DNA of 64,000 nucleotides from Linyphia triangularis (taxonomy: Eukaryota > Arthropoda > Arachnida > Araneae > Linyphiidae), in NCBI GenBank assembly GCA_963978545.1, contig OZ021726.1:53799959-53863958 (forward strand), in the 5' to 3' direction. Below are positions 1 to 14,300 of the stretch, piece after piece (position 1 is the first letter of the stretch; each line of letters begins with the position of its first letter). The notes beneath the pieces are model-generated. The model ran no database searches, was not told where the DNA came from, and saw nothing but the letters and a program-made list of their open reading frames with translations. A program made the position numbers and the translations under genes.

Positions 1-124
1 AAACAGCTATTTAAGGATAGTTAAGTGTCATATTGCACTGCCAGTTACTCAATTGCTATTGATTTTAACAGTTGAGTCACTTCTCCACTAGAAGTTAAAG
101 TTGTTTCTATGTAGATCTTTTTAA
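1..124. other. AT-rich flank, no gene seen
   Basis: No supported coding segment. The TTAA at 121-124 is the left target site of the palindromic element that follows. Confidence 0.5.
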
Positions 125-855
125 AGGCTCTGTCTACTTTGGATGCATGAAAAAAACGCTATTTTCAATAATTTTTTTTTTTTAAGAATACTGTTACGTT
201 TATTGATATAAAACTTGTTAGGCTTAACAAAAACATTCGTAAATTTAAAAAAAAAAAAAAATTGATTCTAACCACTTTTTTTAGTGTGTAAATGCCAGGG
301 AAACAGGAGTCTTCAAAAAGTAGGTAGGTGTGCGCTGTTGAAAAAATCCGAACAACGGCCCATCTGAAACAAAAAAAATGTAATGGTTTTAGGTTTAGTG
401 TAACAGTGGCTATATCCCGTACCTCTAATACTAATTTATATGCAAAAATAACAAAATGGTGGACAAAAATAAATAAATTAAAAAACATGTTTTTTGTCAA
501 AAAAAAAATAGTAAAATTTAAATTTTGCAATAATTCTGGTACGAGATATAGCGAAAAGTGTACAGAATATGTGGTTAAAATTTCATGAGGATCCATTCAG
601 GATGGATCCATGAGGATGTTCAGTAGTTTCTGAGATTTTTTCAACAAGCGCACACCTACCTACTTTTTGAGGACTCCTGTTTACTTGGCATTTTCACACT
701 AAAAAGTGGTTAAAATCAATAATATTTTATTTTTTTTAAATTTGCGAATGTTTTATTATACCTAATAAGTTTTTTATCAATAAACATAAGAGTATTCTTT
801 AAAAAAAATTAATAAAAATAGCGTTTTTTTCATGCATCCAAAGTAGACAGAGCTC
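125..855. mobile_element. Palindromic MITE with about 220-bp terminal inverted repeats and TTAA flanks
   Basis: The first 220 bases or so reappear, reverse-complemented, at roughly 635-855. Shared landmarks are GCTCTGTCTACTTTGG, ATGCATGAAAAAAACGC, the A-rich tract and GTAGGTAGGTGTGCGC. The element is bounded by TTAA at 121-124 and 856-859. A TTAA duplication is typical of piggyBac and Kolobok transposons, so a non-autonomous member of one of these is inferred. The centre (about 340-640) encodes nothing recognisable; open frames across it are by-products of the palindrome. The very ends (AGGCTCTG against GAGCTCTG) differ by two bases. If the formin gene extends upstream of the window, the element sits in one of its introns. 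Confidence 0.7.
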
Positions 856-859
856 TTAA

Positions 860-2394
860 GTTAATCTAGTACAGTAAACATTCTTTAAAGTCAAAATTTA
901 AGTTACTTATCACTTTAAAAACAACAATAAAGGTTTTAATTTGTAGATTACATTATAGTCTATGTTTTCTTATTCTCGTCCATCTCCACATAAAAAAAAT
1001 CAAACACTTCTTCTTTTAAAACTGAATTGGATACAACTGAATATTTTAAACAACTCTTACAATGAAGCACTTTAATTTAATAGTTGTCAATACTATGGAC
1101 CAATAAGAAAGACTTGTTTCGATTGTACAACATGCCTCAAATGAATGGTTAAATGTAAAAAGGAAACATGTCATCAAGTTTTCAATTGGACATGATCTCT
1201 TTTTACATTTAGCGATTCAAACTAAAGTGAATTTCTCAGAAATATGTCTCGTCAATGAAATTCCAAATAAACAAAACATTTTATGCATTTCTGATCAACA
1301 ATGAAAAAGGGAACGCATAAGAGAAAAGCTTTGTAGGGTTGCCAAGGGCAACTTTCACGTCACTTGGGTGATTGCATTCAACTTATCGTGATTTAGTAAA
1401 CTGAACATTTCAAAGGTGCCAACAGTTGCTTTTGACATGCGACTGGGTGTGTTTACTTGTCTGAGAGGACTTGATGGTGCTTGAATTCAATTCTTAATTC
1501 TAAATGTCTTCTTCCCAAGTCCTTTTGGAGTAATGTAAAATGCACAATAAGTTTATGATTTGCCTCAAATGTCTTAAGTGTTTATTTGTTTGATAAAATC
1601 CCAAGAAAGGTAATTGTGTCTAAAATCCTTAAGAAATTGAGCCTTATTTTTTTTTCTAAAGTCCATAAACACAGATTTCTTGAAATGGAAAATTTCTTTA
1701 ATGTATTTTTATTAATTGGGATAGACTAAAATTTTCATAAGCTAATAAATCTTGTCAAAAATCATTTTATTGAATTGACATTAACAGGAAGCTTCATCAG
1801 AGGCAAATAGCTAAATATTAAAATAACTTCAAAAGTCATAACCTTCATCAAGTGTCAACTTGGGATAATTTTCCTTAACTGATCTTTCACCTAAGTTTAA
1901 TTAAAAAAAAGAGTAAATTTCTAGGTGCTCAATATTTTTTGATAGGTGTTTTTCTTTCTTTAAGGAATGAATAAATCAATAGTTTATATTTGTTCTTTAT
2001 TGTTACATATTTTAAAGCCATCTAATTTTTTGTTCCTGTTAAACTCGTAGATATATATCTAATTCGCTATAAATTTAACTTTTCTAGATACTTTGCCTTG
2101 AAATATTTCTAATAAATATTAAATGTATTATTGAATTCGTCAATTTTAGGCCAAAACATTTAGAATTTTTTAATTTTTAACTGAGAAATTAATTATTAAC
2201 TGACTAAGGTGCTTTTTTCTTAGATTTGAACCTAACACATCCAACCATTTTAATTCATTAACATTATTTGATGTAAAGAAGTGGAACCACAAATGCCAAA
2301 ATACAGTGTTTTTTATTTTATTAATATAAAATACATTTGCAGAAATCACAATAGAAACAAACCCATGAATATTTGACTTAATGTTTCTCTTTAG
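860..2394. other. AT-rich stretch, probable formin intron or 5' flank
   Basis: No exon with family similarity could be found. The stretch ends in an AG acceptor (2393-2394) preceding the first supported formin exon. Because that exon begins in phase 0 after an acceptor, more formin exons must lie upstream, inside or outside this window. A small hairpin-forming GTTGCCAAGGGCAAC lies near 1338. Confidence 0.4.
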
Positions 2395-5300
2395 CCAGAT
2401 TTAATGTATTACTGGACCCATTCAGAGTCCCGGACAACTCAGGCTCCACCTCCTGGGAAATTGTCTCCAACAGTGTGGCCCACATCCACCATATCTGAAG
2501 CTCCTGAAAATAGAACTGGTCAACTATTTTCTGAATCTGGTATGTTGGGATGTTATTTAACTGGTTAATGAACTACAGTTTTTTTTTATATGAGCTTATG
2601 TAATAGTTGTATAAAACCTTTTGCATCAATTACTTGAAGGACTTGAAAGACTATAGTAATAAATGTGTAAAAATAATAAAATTTATAATCTTTTCCAAAT
2701 TAAAAAGCAGTTTCAAATATCAATATCTATAAATTAAAATTATAAGTTTTTTTTATTTATTTATTATTTTAATCATTTATTATTATTTTAATCATTTATT
2801 ATTATTTTAATCATTTATTACTATTTTAAATCATTTCTTATTTGTTTCATATCGAGATTAGTTCATAAATATTTAAAAGCATAGTTCTGCTCAAGTTTTT
2901 TAAGTTTTTAAAATAAGTTGCCTGATCGAGGAAGTGCCATTCAATAAGAACTTTAGTGAAAGATCTTGCAGTTAAAGTTAAAACATTTAAATATTTTTTT
3001 TTTATTTGAATGAAATAACACACTAATTGAAGTACGTTTTGCCATTTATATATTTCACTGAACATATTGCCTGAAAAGAATCATACCTACTAATATTTTT
3101 TTTTCTGTAATCCGACTTTTAACAGTTTCAAGTTTATTTTATTTATGAGATGCTTTTGCAAGTTGAATTTTCTTAATCACCATTGTTAAAAAATATCTTA
3201 AAATATTTTTCAAATTCTTTTATGCTTATTTTCAAATTAATCTAAAATTATTTTTAATAATTGCATTTTTAATCTCTATACCAAGACTTTAATAATATGG
3301 GGAATTCAATAAGATATACACAGTACAAAATTTGAGAAACCTGTACTCAATGGAAATTATTCAAGTGGTTCAGCTTTAGAACCAGATGTATCTAAAAACT
3401 AAATTTAAATCTAAAAATCTAATATAACCCTTTTTTGTTGGTTTACTTACCTATAATAATTCACTGTTACTTGCATACAAAAATCATTTTGGATTACTTA
3501 GACATCATATTCTACCATTACTTCAGTTTATTTTACCTACTATTAACCTCAAATGAGTTATTATTAAAAAACAATATTTTCTACAGAGATGCAGAACATG
3601 ATCTTGAACCTGAAAAAAGAACACAGGGACACCATCGATAGAATCCAAGTATGCAAACTAAACTTTTCTAATTTTCCTCCACAACAAGCAAAATATACAA
3701 TTTAACACATAACATTTTGCAGAAAGAGAGAGAAATTGCGCTCTTCAACCTACGTGGGGAACAGGCCTCTAAGATGAATGAATACGAGAAAAAAGTTGGT
3801 CGTCTCCAGCGAGAAGTCGAGAAATACCAGACCCTTGCAGCCATCGAGGAATTGACAAGGAAAGCCAAACGAGACATTGATGCAAGTCCTCTCTCACCAT
3901 CATGTGATCTCAAATCTTTTCTCATGACAACTTCAGATCCAATTCCTGAATCTCTTATCCCTAAATCAAGGTATAGCCAGACTGAACCTTTTTACCTGAC
4001 ATCTGTTGCTGCTCAGACGGAAGCATTGACTTTTAGAGATTCTGCGTCATCACCAGTTAAGGAATTACTGGTTGGACTGGGACAAAAGTCTGTGAAACCG
4101 CTTGTTCAAACTGTCCAGCCGCTTGTGCAGCACACTGATTCGAACCAGGAAGATGTGCCAGTGATTGAAATGGCGATACCTCCTGAAGATGGGATGGTTA
4201 AAGGGACTGAGACTGTAATTGAGTCGCCACAAGATCCTGTGTCAAGCATTCCTCCACCTCCTCCCCCACCTCCACCATCTTTGTATATTGCAGTTGAAGG
4301 TAAGAAGATAAATTTTTATCTAACTTTTTCTAATTCAGTACTGTAGATATTAATCAGATATTTGAACACAACTATTTTAAAAATGTTGGATATTACATGT
4401 TGTTAAGAAAATTGTAATTCACCAAAGGTTCGTGCCTGAATGACTGCCGAATTTTTTTTTATGTTGTTTTATTGCTTGAAAGTGATATACATGACTTGAA
4501 TGTACTTCTGTACTCAAACTTAATAAAAGAAATATAAAGTTTAGTTATTTATATTGACAGTAATTCTTATATACATAAATTAATGTTAAAATTCAACTTT
4601 GATCCAAATTTTGCCAAAAACAAAAGCTTATGTTTGTTTCATTCTACCTAATATTTTACTACAGACATAACATTTTGTTTTATATATGTATGATATTTTT
4701 AAGATATTTTTTGTTTATAATTAAACTTTGAAAAAAAAAAAGTGTTTTGTTTTTTCAATGAATTCAATACTACCTCTAAAATTAAACTCTACTTGTCTTT
4801 TTAGAAGGTGCTGGAACACCCTCTTTGACATCATCATCAGCCTCCAGTTCATATGCTCCACCTCCACACCCATCTCCACTTCCTCCCCTAACAGCCCCAT
4901 CATCACCTCTACCGCCATTAGGCAGCATTCAATCTCCTGTTCCTCTTCCTCCCATTGGCGGTATTGCCCCACCCCCACCTCCCCCTCCCCCACAGTGTAG
5001 TGGAATTCCTCCTCCTCCACCACTACCACCATGCAGTGGTATTCCTCCTCCTCCACCACTACCACCATGTAGTGGAATACGTCCACCTCCACCTTTACCA
5101 TATAGTGGAATACGTCCACCTCCACCTTTACCATATAGTGGAATTCCACCCCCTCCTCCACCACCATTACCATTTGGAGGAATGCCTCCACCTCCTCCTC
5201 CACCACCACCATGTGGTGGGATGCCCCCTCCACCACCACCATTACCAGGTGCAATGCCCCCACCTCCTCCACCACCACCACCAGGTGCTTTGTTCCCAGG

Positions 5301-8300
5301 TGGTGCCACGACAGCTGCTGGCGGTGTTCCTGCATCTCCATCCCCATTGCCTCCACCTCCTATAGGTGGTTGGTATGGAGCTTACCAAACCGGTGAGGAA
5401 TTGCACTTTTTTAAATAAAAAAAAACTAATCCACTTCTGAAATCTAATATCAATTTGATTTTTTTTCAGCCCGCAAACAACCAGTAAGTCCGAAAGTGCC
5501 AATGAAACCACTGTATTGGACTCGAATACAAGTCCAAGATCCACCTCAACCACTTCCAGAATCAGAGTATGCATACCTATCCTATGTAATGTTCTATTTC
5601 AAAAATGCTTTATTTTTACAAAACTGTGTATTATGCAATACCAAAAGAATGCATCCTAAGTAAAAGTAAAGTAAAATATTTTGTATTTCAAGCTGCATTT
5701 TTTATAAAAAAAAATTGTTTTATTTTTTTTAAAAAAACATGTATTTTTTTATTTATATTTTGTTATATGCTATACTAACTGTGTTTCTAAACAAAGAAAT
5801 TGTCTGTACATAAATGTTAGATGAAGTACAATACAAAATTTGAGTCTAATGTGTGTTAACCATCTGTAAAAATTAAATTATCCTTAGAAAAAAGTGTGAA
5901 CCAAATTAGTTCAGTATATCTTGAGTTGCATTTTATATATATGTAGAGATTAAATTAAATGCATATTGATAGTTTTTAACAATTCTCAATCTGTTCATAC
6001 TATTTTATTAAAATGGAGAGAAGTAGACTTCATAAAAAGTTTTTTAATAAATTTTAATCATAAAATTGATAAAAACAAAATTTAATGTTTTCACTTTTGA
6101 ATAATTAAAAAAAATTTCCTCCGTTAGGAATAAGAGCTGTTTGTGGCAAAAGCTTGAGGAAGCTGTGCCAGCTGACCTTGATGAATTTGCAGAACTCTTT
6201 TCTCGACAAACACGTGAAAGGAAACCCACTTCAAAAGTCAAAACGAAAGATAAATCTAAAGAGGTATGAAATTCACTTCGGAAAACAACTTTGGAGACTA
6301 GTTTAAATTATAAATTTACTGTATCTGAAATATATTTATATAAATTGTTGTATGTACTACTCAAAAGTGATTCCAAATGAGCCTGATGAAATTAGTGATA
6401 CATGTCTGCCTTTATTTCAGTGAAGAAAAAGAAAATTTGGATTTTATTATCAGAATCCACTATTGAGATTTAAACTATTAATTACTTTTTACTAAATAAT
6501 GTATTTTCGAAATTTTGATTATATTTTTATTCATATAGCTTTTTACTATTTTGATACATTTCAAATGTTAAGTTTTATAATTATGTTTTTTATATCCTGA
6601 AATTTTTTTTATGAAATATATTTAGGTTGCTAAACTGTTAGACCAAAAAAGATCTCAGAATGTTGGAATTTTAATATCTAGTCTTCGCATTGAAATTTCT
6701 GATGTGGAAAATGGTAAAAATCTGTTTTATTATTTTTTAATATATATATTGTGTTTACACTAGTTTTATATCATAAATCTTTTACATAATTTCTTTTGGA
6801 TATTTTGTGTGTATTGTTTTCTTGTATCACAAATTAAATTTTATATATTACTTTTTATAGCTGTATACAACTTTGATACCTCTAGTTTGGACTTGGATGC
6901 TCTTCAAGCTATTTATGAAATAGTAAGAATATTTTTCCTCTTAAACATTTTGATACTTTTGAATATCATACAATTTAAAAGTGTTTTCATTATTTATAGT
7001 ATAATTTAAGTCAACATTAATAAGTACTTTTCCAAAACTTATAAAAAACACTTTTTTTATAAACATCTTAAATTCATTTTCGGAATTTAAAAAAATTCAA
7101 GTATCTGATGAAAGTTTTTATAAATATGATATGTTTAAAACCTGGATTGTATTTTCTATTTAGGAATTACTATAATGTCTTCTATTCTGTCCTTATTTTA
7201 TGAGTGAAATATTTATTGTTGCAGAGGCCTACCCCTGAAGAATTGCAGTTGATTAAAAGTCATCTAGAACTGAAAAATGACATTCCTTTAGACAAACCAG
7301 AACAGTTAGTACATTATAATACTTTTTTTTTTTACTGCTGAATAGATTGAAACAAAAATTATGTTAACAGAAAAATGGTGTATCATTTAAAACTTTATAG
7401 AAAGCAGATATATATATTAATTATTAAATTTTTGGCGACAATAAGCCAAAAAAAAAAAAAAAAAAAAATGCAGTTCAAGTTTATTCAGTCACAAGTTTGA
7501 ATGCCATATTTCATAAGTGCTTACATTTTTATGTCATTCGTCAAAAATGCTTAAAAACTTATAATAAGGGATACCATAAAATGGGTACTTGTAAAACCAA
7601 AATAGCTCTAAAACCCTATTCACTAAAAAAATAAAGTTTTGTAACTAAAACATTTTACCTATCAAAAATAAACTATTTTTATCACTCAAAAGTTGTTTAA
7701 TTTTTGTTGCCTTATACTAATATTATGTGTTGCAGATTTCTCTATGACCTGGCTCAAATTCCAGAATATGCAGATCGTGTGTCTTGTATTATGTTTCACG
7801 CAGCTTTCACAGAAACTATATCTTCAATTGAAAATCGACTCAATAATCTCAAAATGACAGCTGAGGTTAGTAATTTATGATTGTTGTACATATGGAAATC
7901 AATTTTAATATGCATTAAAATAAATTTAATATTTAACCTGGCCTGTGCATTTTAAGCCATATCATTTGTTTTCTATGTCTATATTTTTTTAACTTAGAGA
8001 AAATAAGATTTTATCGCCTATTTTTATGTTTATAATATTTATGAATCACTGTAAATTTTAACATTGGACAAACAAATGTAGATATGGTAACTTACATTTT
8101 TTTGAAATTATTTTGAAAAAGAAAAACTTATTTTTAAAACATAGTAAAAATATCCTAGTCATAAATATCATTTATAGATTTTTAATGCAAAAAATTGTGA
8201 TTGTCGTTTTTATTATAGATGATTATTGTTAAGATAATGAATAATTTAGATAATAAAAACTTAGAATAGACTTGAAAAACATTTGTTTAGTGAACAGTTA

Positions 8301-11300
8301 GAATTTCTGATTATTTGCATAAATAATGTTTACATTTTAATTAAACTTTTTTCAGTTTTTAATGACTGATGCTGACATTCAAAAAGTTTTTGGTATCATT
8401 TTAGCATTTGGAAATTATATGAATGGTGGTAAGTAATTTAACTTTAAAAAAGAAGAATGTGTGTGTAAAATTAAACTTCAAAATGCTAAATAATAATAAT
8501 AAAAAAAAAATATTTAAGGTGAATATGATTAAATATTTTCATTTTCTTTTTTAAAAGAGCGTTTTTATTATTTAAGACTGTTAATATATTATTTTTTATT
8601 TTTTTAAATAAAATACTAGCGTGTGTTATATTCTTGTATATACATCAGTTTTTCTGTTTTATGATGTTTTTTTTTATGTTTATATTAACTGCCTAACACA
8701 ACATTAATATGAGTTTTCATTTTAACAAATGTCTAAATGCTTAAAGTAGTCTTTATTGCCAATTATATTGGCACAAATGGCTCTTAATTACCCAGTGTTG
8801 CCAAGTGCAATTGATATCTCTCTTGCGCTTTAATCCGATTAAAAAGAAACACAGTAACTCTTTATTATAACCTTATTTTACTTTTAAAAATTTGGAATGT
8901 AATAAAGGTTGATATTTTAATAATTTTTACATTATTATCAGCACTTTGTAAAGAATAAAATATCTAATTTTAGCTATTTAAATATAAATTTATATTTATT
9001 TAGTAGGTGTCCATTATCTAGAAAATTCAGTTAGGTTCCCAAATAGATGTGAACCAAACTAAATTCAAATCCTCATGAATTATATTATCTATTAAATGAT
9101 TATCACTTTTAGAATCATTTTCACCCTAGGCAACAGAAATAGAGGCCAAGCTGATGGATTTGGTTTAGAAATATTGCCAAAACTCAAAGATGTCAAGAGC
9201 AAGGTAAGATTAAAAATCTTATTTTTAAGCAATCTTCTCTCTAATAACTAATAAATTTTAGTCAATCACAAAAAAGAAATTGGATTTATGACAAATTCCC
9301 CTACTCTTTCCGACACATAATTTAAGTGTATACTCATAAACCATTTCATTCAGAAGTGTAATCTGTGCCATTTGAAGTAACTTCTTGGTAATAGGCTCTT
9401 AATGAAAAGGCTGTCTCATCTTTTGCAGGATAATTCTCTGACGCTGCTGCATTACATAGTGAGGAATTATGTAAAGTTGTATCAAAAGGTTAGTCAATGT
9501 TTTAGTAATAAATTATACATATTTTTATATTTAAAATGTGTTGTTTGTAACCAGCTTTCATGCAATAAGTTTGTAGCTATTGCCTATAATCTTTTTATTT
9601 TATCTCGTTTAAGTAATACACATAATGTCTTTTCATAGGACTGTTCATTAGATAAAGCAAAGCTGCCTGTTCCTGAACCTAGTGATGCCGAGAGAGCAAG
9701 CTTGGTAAACTTTGATGATATTACCAGTGACCTTAAAAAATTATATTCACAAATCAAAAGTTAGTAAATTTTTTTTTCCTTAAGTATGCATATGATTGAT
9801 ATACTTAGTTCCTGGTTTTAGAATGAAAATTTTAAACCTCTAAAACAATATATTTTATTTCTTTCATTGTATATAAATGACTTGTATTTTTTTTCTACTT
9901 CAGGCTGTGAAGCAAAAGTTCAAAAAGTATTAAGCTCATCTGACGAAGAACATCAACAGCCATTTAAAGATAAAATGGATGCTTTCTTAACCAAAGGTAA
10001 TATATGTTGTATGATGAAGGGGTAAAAGTGAAAGAGGCCAATTAAATGGACAGCAGGTTTATTCGTGCAAAAGATAGAAATAGGTTCTTAAACCTAAACT
10101 AGGAGAGGCTACTTCCACGTCCGTTCACCTCCACTCCTTCAATCATATTCTCTCTCTCTGGCGACGAAGTCGCCGCTAGGGGATTACATAAGCAGCGCCC
10201 TCTACATCAATGGAGATAAGACATATATATATATATGTAATTATTATACTAGTCCTTCTATTGTACATACTATAACTATATAAATTTATGATTATTTTTC
10301 ATACAATATATGTAAAGTAACTGTAATAATCATTTTACATTGTTGTGTAAGTTATTAAACGTATTTAACATAATGTGTTTAAGTTATAGTGGAAATGTAG
10401 GTTTGAAATATTGATTATTTAGAGGTAAAGGCCATTGAAAGACTTTCTTTGTTTTATTTAACCTTTTTTTTGCTTTATTGAATTCTGTAAGAGAAAAAAA
10501 GCAGTTAATAAAAACAAGTTGGGTCACAGACTAATTTCAGGGCTGCCACTGGCGACTAAAAAGGCTCCTAAAGCGACTATTTTAGTGACCAGGCGACTAT
10601 GGTGACTATTTTAGTGAAAAAAGGGCCTAAAATGACTATTTTAAGCAAAACCTTCAACTATTTTTGGGCTAAGGCTACTATTTTTTAAAAGAAGTAGATA
10701 CTCTCTGATATTAGGACGAGAAAAAATCGGCACTAAGGTACTAACGCAGTTTTGTAAAAATAGCGATATTTTTATGGGAGGGGGGAGTGAACTCTACCCA
10801 AATAGGTGTTAATTTTAGTTCATGTTCGCAGATCAAGTGGTAACCTCGTTTTTCCGACATTAGTATCTTAGTATCTTCCTGGTAATCACACACACTCAAT
10901 TATTATTTTCACCTAACTGTTAGGTTCCAATGTTTTATCTTTCGGAGTGCATGGCGCAACAACATACACTATTATATTCTCAAATATCAAATTATTTTGC
11001 CTTTATTTACTTTACTTGACAAGAATGAATTAGGGAAATTTGCCTTGAACACCTGAAGAAAATGCCATTACTATGGACAGCTTCCTTAACCTGTTATTTT
11101 TTAATTGAAATCTTATATCTGTTTAAATTGAAATGTACAATTAGCAATTGAGGGTTGCCATGTTACCAATGGAGTATTACTTTGGCGCAACTTGAATGGC
11201 TTAGTAATGTAATCGTAAATCATCTTCTCTTGTTAAGAAAGTCGCCTAACATGGAAAAGGTCATTGCATTAATATTTAAGTACAAAAAGCCCTTGTTATT

Positions 11301-14300
11301 TTCCTACATCAATCAAAGGAGTAAAGTGTATGACATTTTGGGACTAAACATCACTAAATGTAAGCAATGCTCCGAAGTGAAAGTTACTTATTGTGTGTGA
11401 AAGGGAGACAATACTTGTGAAAAGCAAGCTTTTGTTTCTTAACATACAGATAAGTACATGAAATCTACACTAAAAATCACACATAGTGTAATTTGCAGAT
11501 GTGTTGATTTCAGTTTTTTTTGGCCAAAATTTCCAGAGATCGATGCAAATCCGCATTAAAATTTCAAGGGGGTGCATGTGTGTACTTGCTTACAAGTCTT
11601 TTCTCCACAGACCCTTGCCTGCATTCAGAATTCCAAAATCTCCGGTGGAATGACTACTTTTATCGCTGCTTCCTCTAATGTCTGTCTCTATCATCAATAT
11701 TTATGTTAGTGTGTGATTGTTCATTTCATTGAGTATTACGCCGATGTAATGGCCGCCATTGCCGGTTTTTGGGCTTATATGCTGGGCGATCACAGAGATT
11801 TATGTTTTTGTGATGGTTAATTTCGCCGCATATTATGCTGATGTAATAGACCATTGCGAGATCTACTCCGTTATGATGGACACTATCGCTAATATTTACA
11901 TTCTTGTAATGATAATTTTCACCAAGTATTACTTTGATGTAGTAGACTTTATCGCTGAGATTTGTGTCGGTATGAAAGGCACCATCACCAATATTTACAT
12001 TGGAGTGATAGTAATTTTCATCAAAAATTAAGTTGATTTGACGGTTTAACAGCTGTATTTTCGATATTTGTACTGCTGTTTTGGTTCTGATGTTATAAAT
12101 GATTTGCATTCTTGTATTGAGTGTTTTTACCAAGGCTTCCGTTGGTGTTATATGACATTATGTTCATGATTTGTGCTGGTGTGATGATCGATTTCACTGT
12201 GTAGTTCAATTAATGCAGAATGGCTAAAATTTCAATATTGTTTCTAAATTTATAACTACTAATAACTTAAATTTTGAAGCAATTTATTTAATTGCTTTGA
12301 ATGTAGCTTACAAAACTGGGCTTAATTAAATTTGTCCGTCATTTTCGATATAGTATAATTGTTTAAACATTAAACATTTTGAAAGAAGTAATCGTTATTA
12401 AGTTATGAAAAGCGAGGCTACTATATACAATGTCTGAGTCTACTATTTTGGCTACTATTTTCAATGTCTAAGGCTACTAAAGCAACTATTTTTAAGGCTT
12501 ATAGTGAGTGGCAGCCCTATAATTTTGTCAAAGACTCATATTAAAATAAAAAATATCATAAAACTGAAGGAAGATAAAATGTGGCCAAGGAAAATAAAAT
12601 TATTGATTTCAACCAGATTTAAAAAATTCATAAAAGTGTGTGGCTAAAAGATAATCACTTTAATGCAGTTTGAAGAATTTTCTGCTGAAGATGATTAGAA
12701 TTGCAAATAGGAATATAGTAAACTCTTTTCTCTTCATCTAACCTATACATTATATGTTTACACTAATGAAAACTTTTTCATTCTGTGTTAATTTTCTGTT
12801 TTAAACAAAATGTTATTTTGTTCTTCAACAGCTTATGCAGAACATAAGGAACAAGAAGAAAATATTGAAGAGTGTAAAGCTAAGTATGTATTTTTAAACA
12901 GTTGAATCGATATAAATAAGAATTTTAAGTTTGTTTTTAATTCCTTATAAATAAATGAAAAATTGAGCCGAAATAATTACAATTTCTTCTTGCATCTCTT
13001 TGGGAAATATTTTATGTTTTTTAATAAGTTTTAAATGCAATGTCTCCTTATTTATTATTCAATAATGCTCAGTTAAATATACTTTATACATACATACTCG
13101 CATAATAATCACATACATACTCTCATGGTAAAATGAGCCCACATTATTAAAATGTCTCCTGCATACTAAAAAAAAAAATTGTAATTTGAAGTTAATATCT
13201 TTATTAAAACATAGCTTTTGGTAACAAATAAAACTAGAGCGAAAAATGTTAGATGTGTGATGTCAAGATTACATTTATAAATGTAAAAAGAGTGGATAAT
13301 GAAAACACAATTTAAGATATAAAAAAAAAAGGGGGGAGGAATGTGGGAAATATATTACAGTGCTGGTAAATTTTGAAAGTGGTAATGTATTGCTTATCAG
13401 CAGACTTAAAGATCTGCAACAAGAAAAAAAGTTTTTTTTGGAGAATTCTCTAAGACTGCGAGCTTTAACTTAATCCAAAGTAAAACAAAAATAATGAACA
13501 TGAAGTTGAAAGTCCCCAAGTAGAAGTTATAGAAGGATTCAAATTTCTTCCAACAACAGTGAATAAGAAGGTTGGGACTTATACAGTGTAGTATATTATC
13601 ATCACAGTTGCAACACTGATTTAACTACTGACGTTTTGGCAACAAAAATGGATGTTTTACCGTTGTAAAATCACTGCTATGTGTATAGTCAGAGCTTATG
13701 TGTTATTAATGTTGAATAAAGCTTAATTTAGAATAAGATTCTGTTACTGTTAATTCAACTCACATTACAATTTATTCAACGTTAAACTTTACTGTTTCAA
13801 AATACTTGGATACGATGGATCGGCTCTTAAAATCGCAAAATTTGGGCCAAATTTCTTACGTGAAGTTCTCAACTTAACAGAAACTAGTAAGTTCTCGCTT
13901 CTATGTAATTACATATCTTCGAATGTGTTTCTTCTTATTAATGATTCCATGAATTATGATGATGCAATCGTTGTTTTGGACTCTATCTGTGTTACGAAAC
14001 GAAATTTTCGCACGACATTGTCTAGCTTCACAAATGCAAGAAACAGGCGAGTCTGTTACTGAATTTTTACAAACCCTCCAGCAGCTTAGCAAGAATTGTA
14101 ATTTTAAAGCAATGACTGCCAATCAGTACATGAGAGAGTTCATCAGAGACTCCTTCATCCGAGGTTTAAGAAATCCCCGTATCAGAGAGCGTTTGTTGGA
14201 AAATTCTACTATTACTTTGGAAAATACTTTCAATAAAGCTAGGGCGTTGGAACTAGCTGAATCCCACTCAGCATCGTACATGAATGTCTCTCATCATCCC

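Noticed and set aside
4721..5356. Long minus-strand open frames rich in Val/Glu or Gly opposite the FH1 exon
   Set aside because: They are mirror images of CCN proline codons and vanish outside the exon.
11726..12133. Minus-strand frame with repeated IS-like blocks
   Set aside because: It lies wholly within the 98-bp satellite; the repeats are caused by the tandem DNA units.
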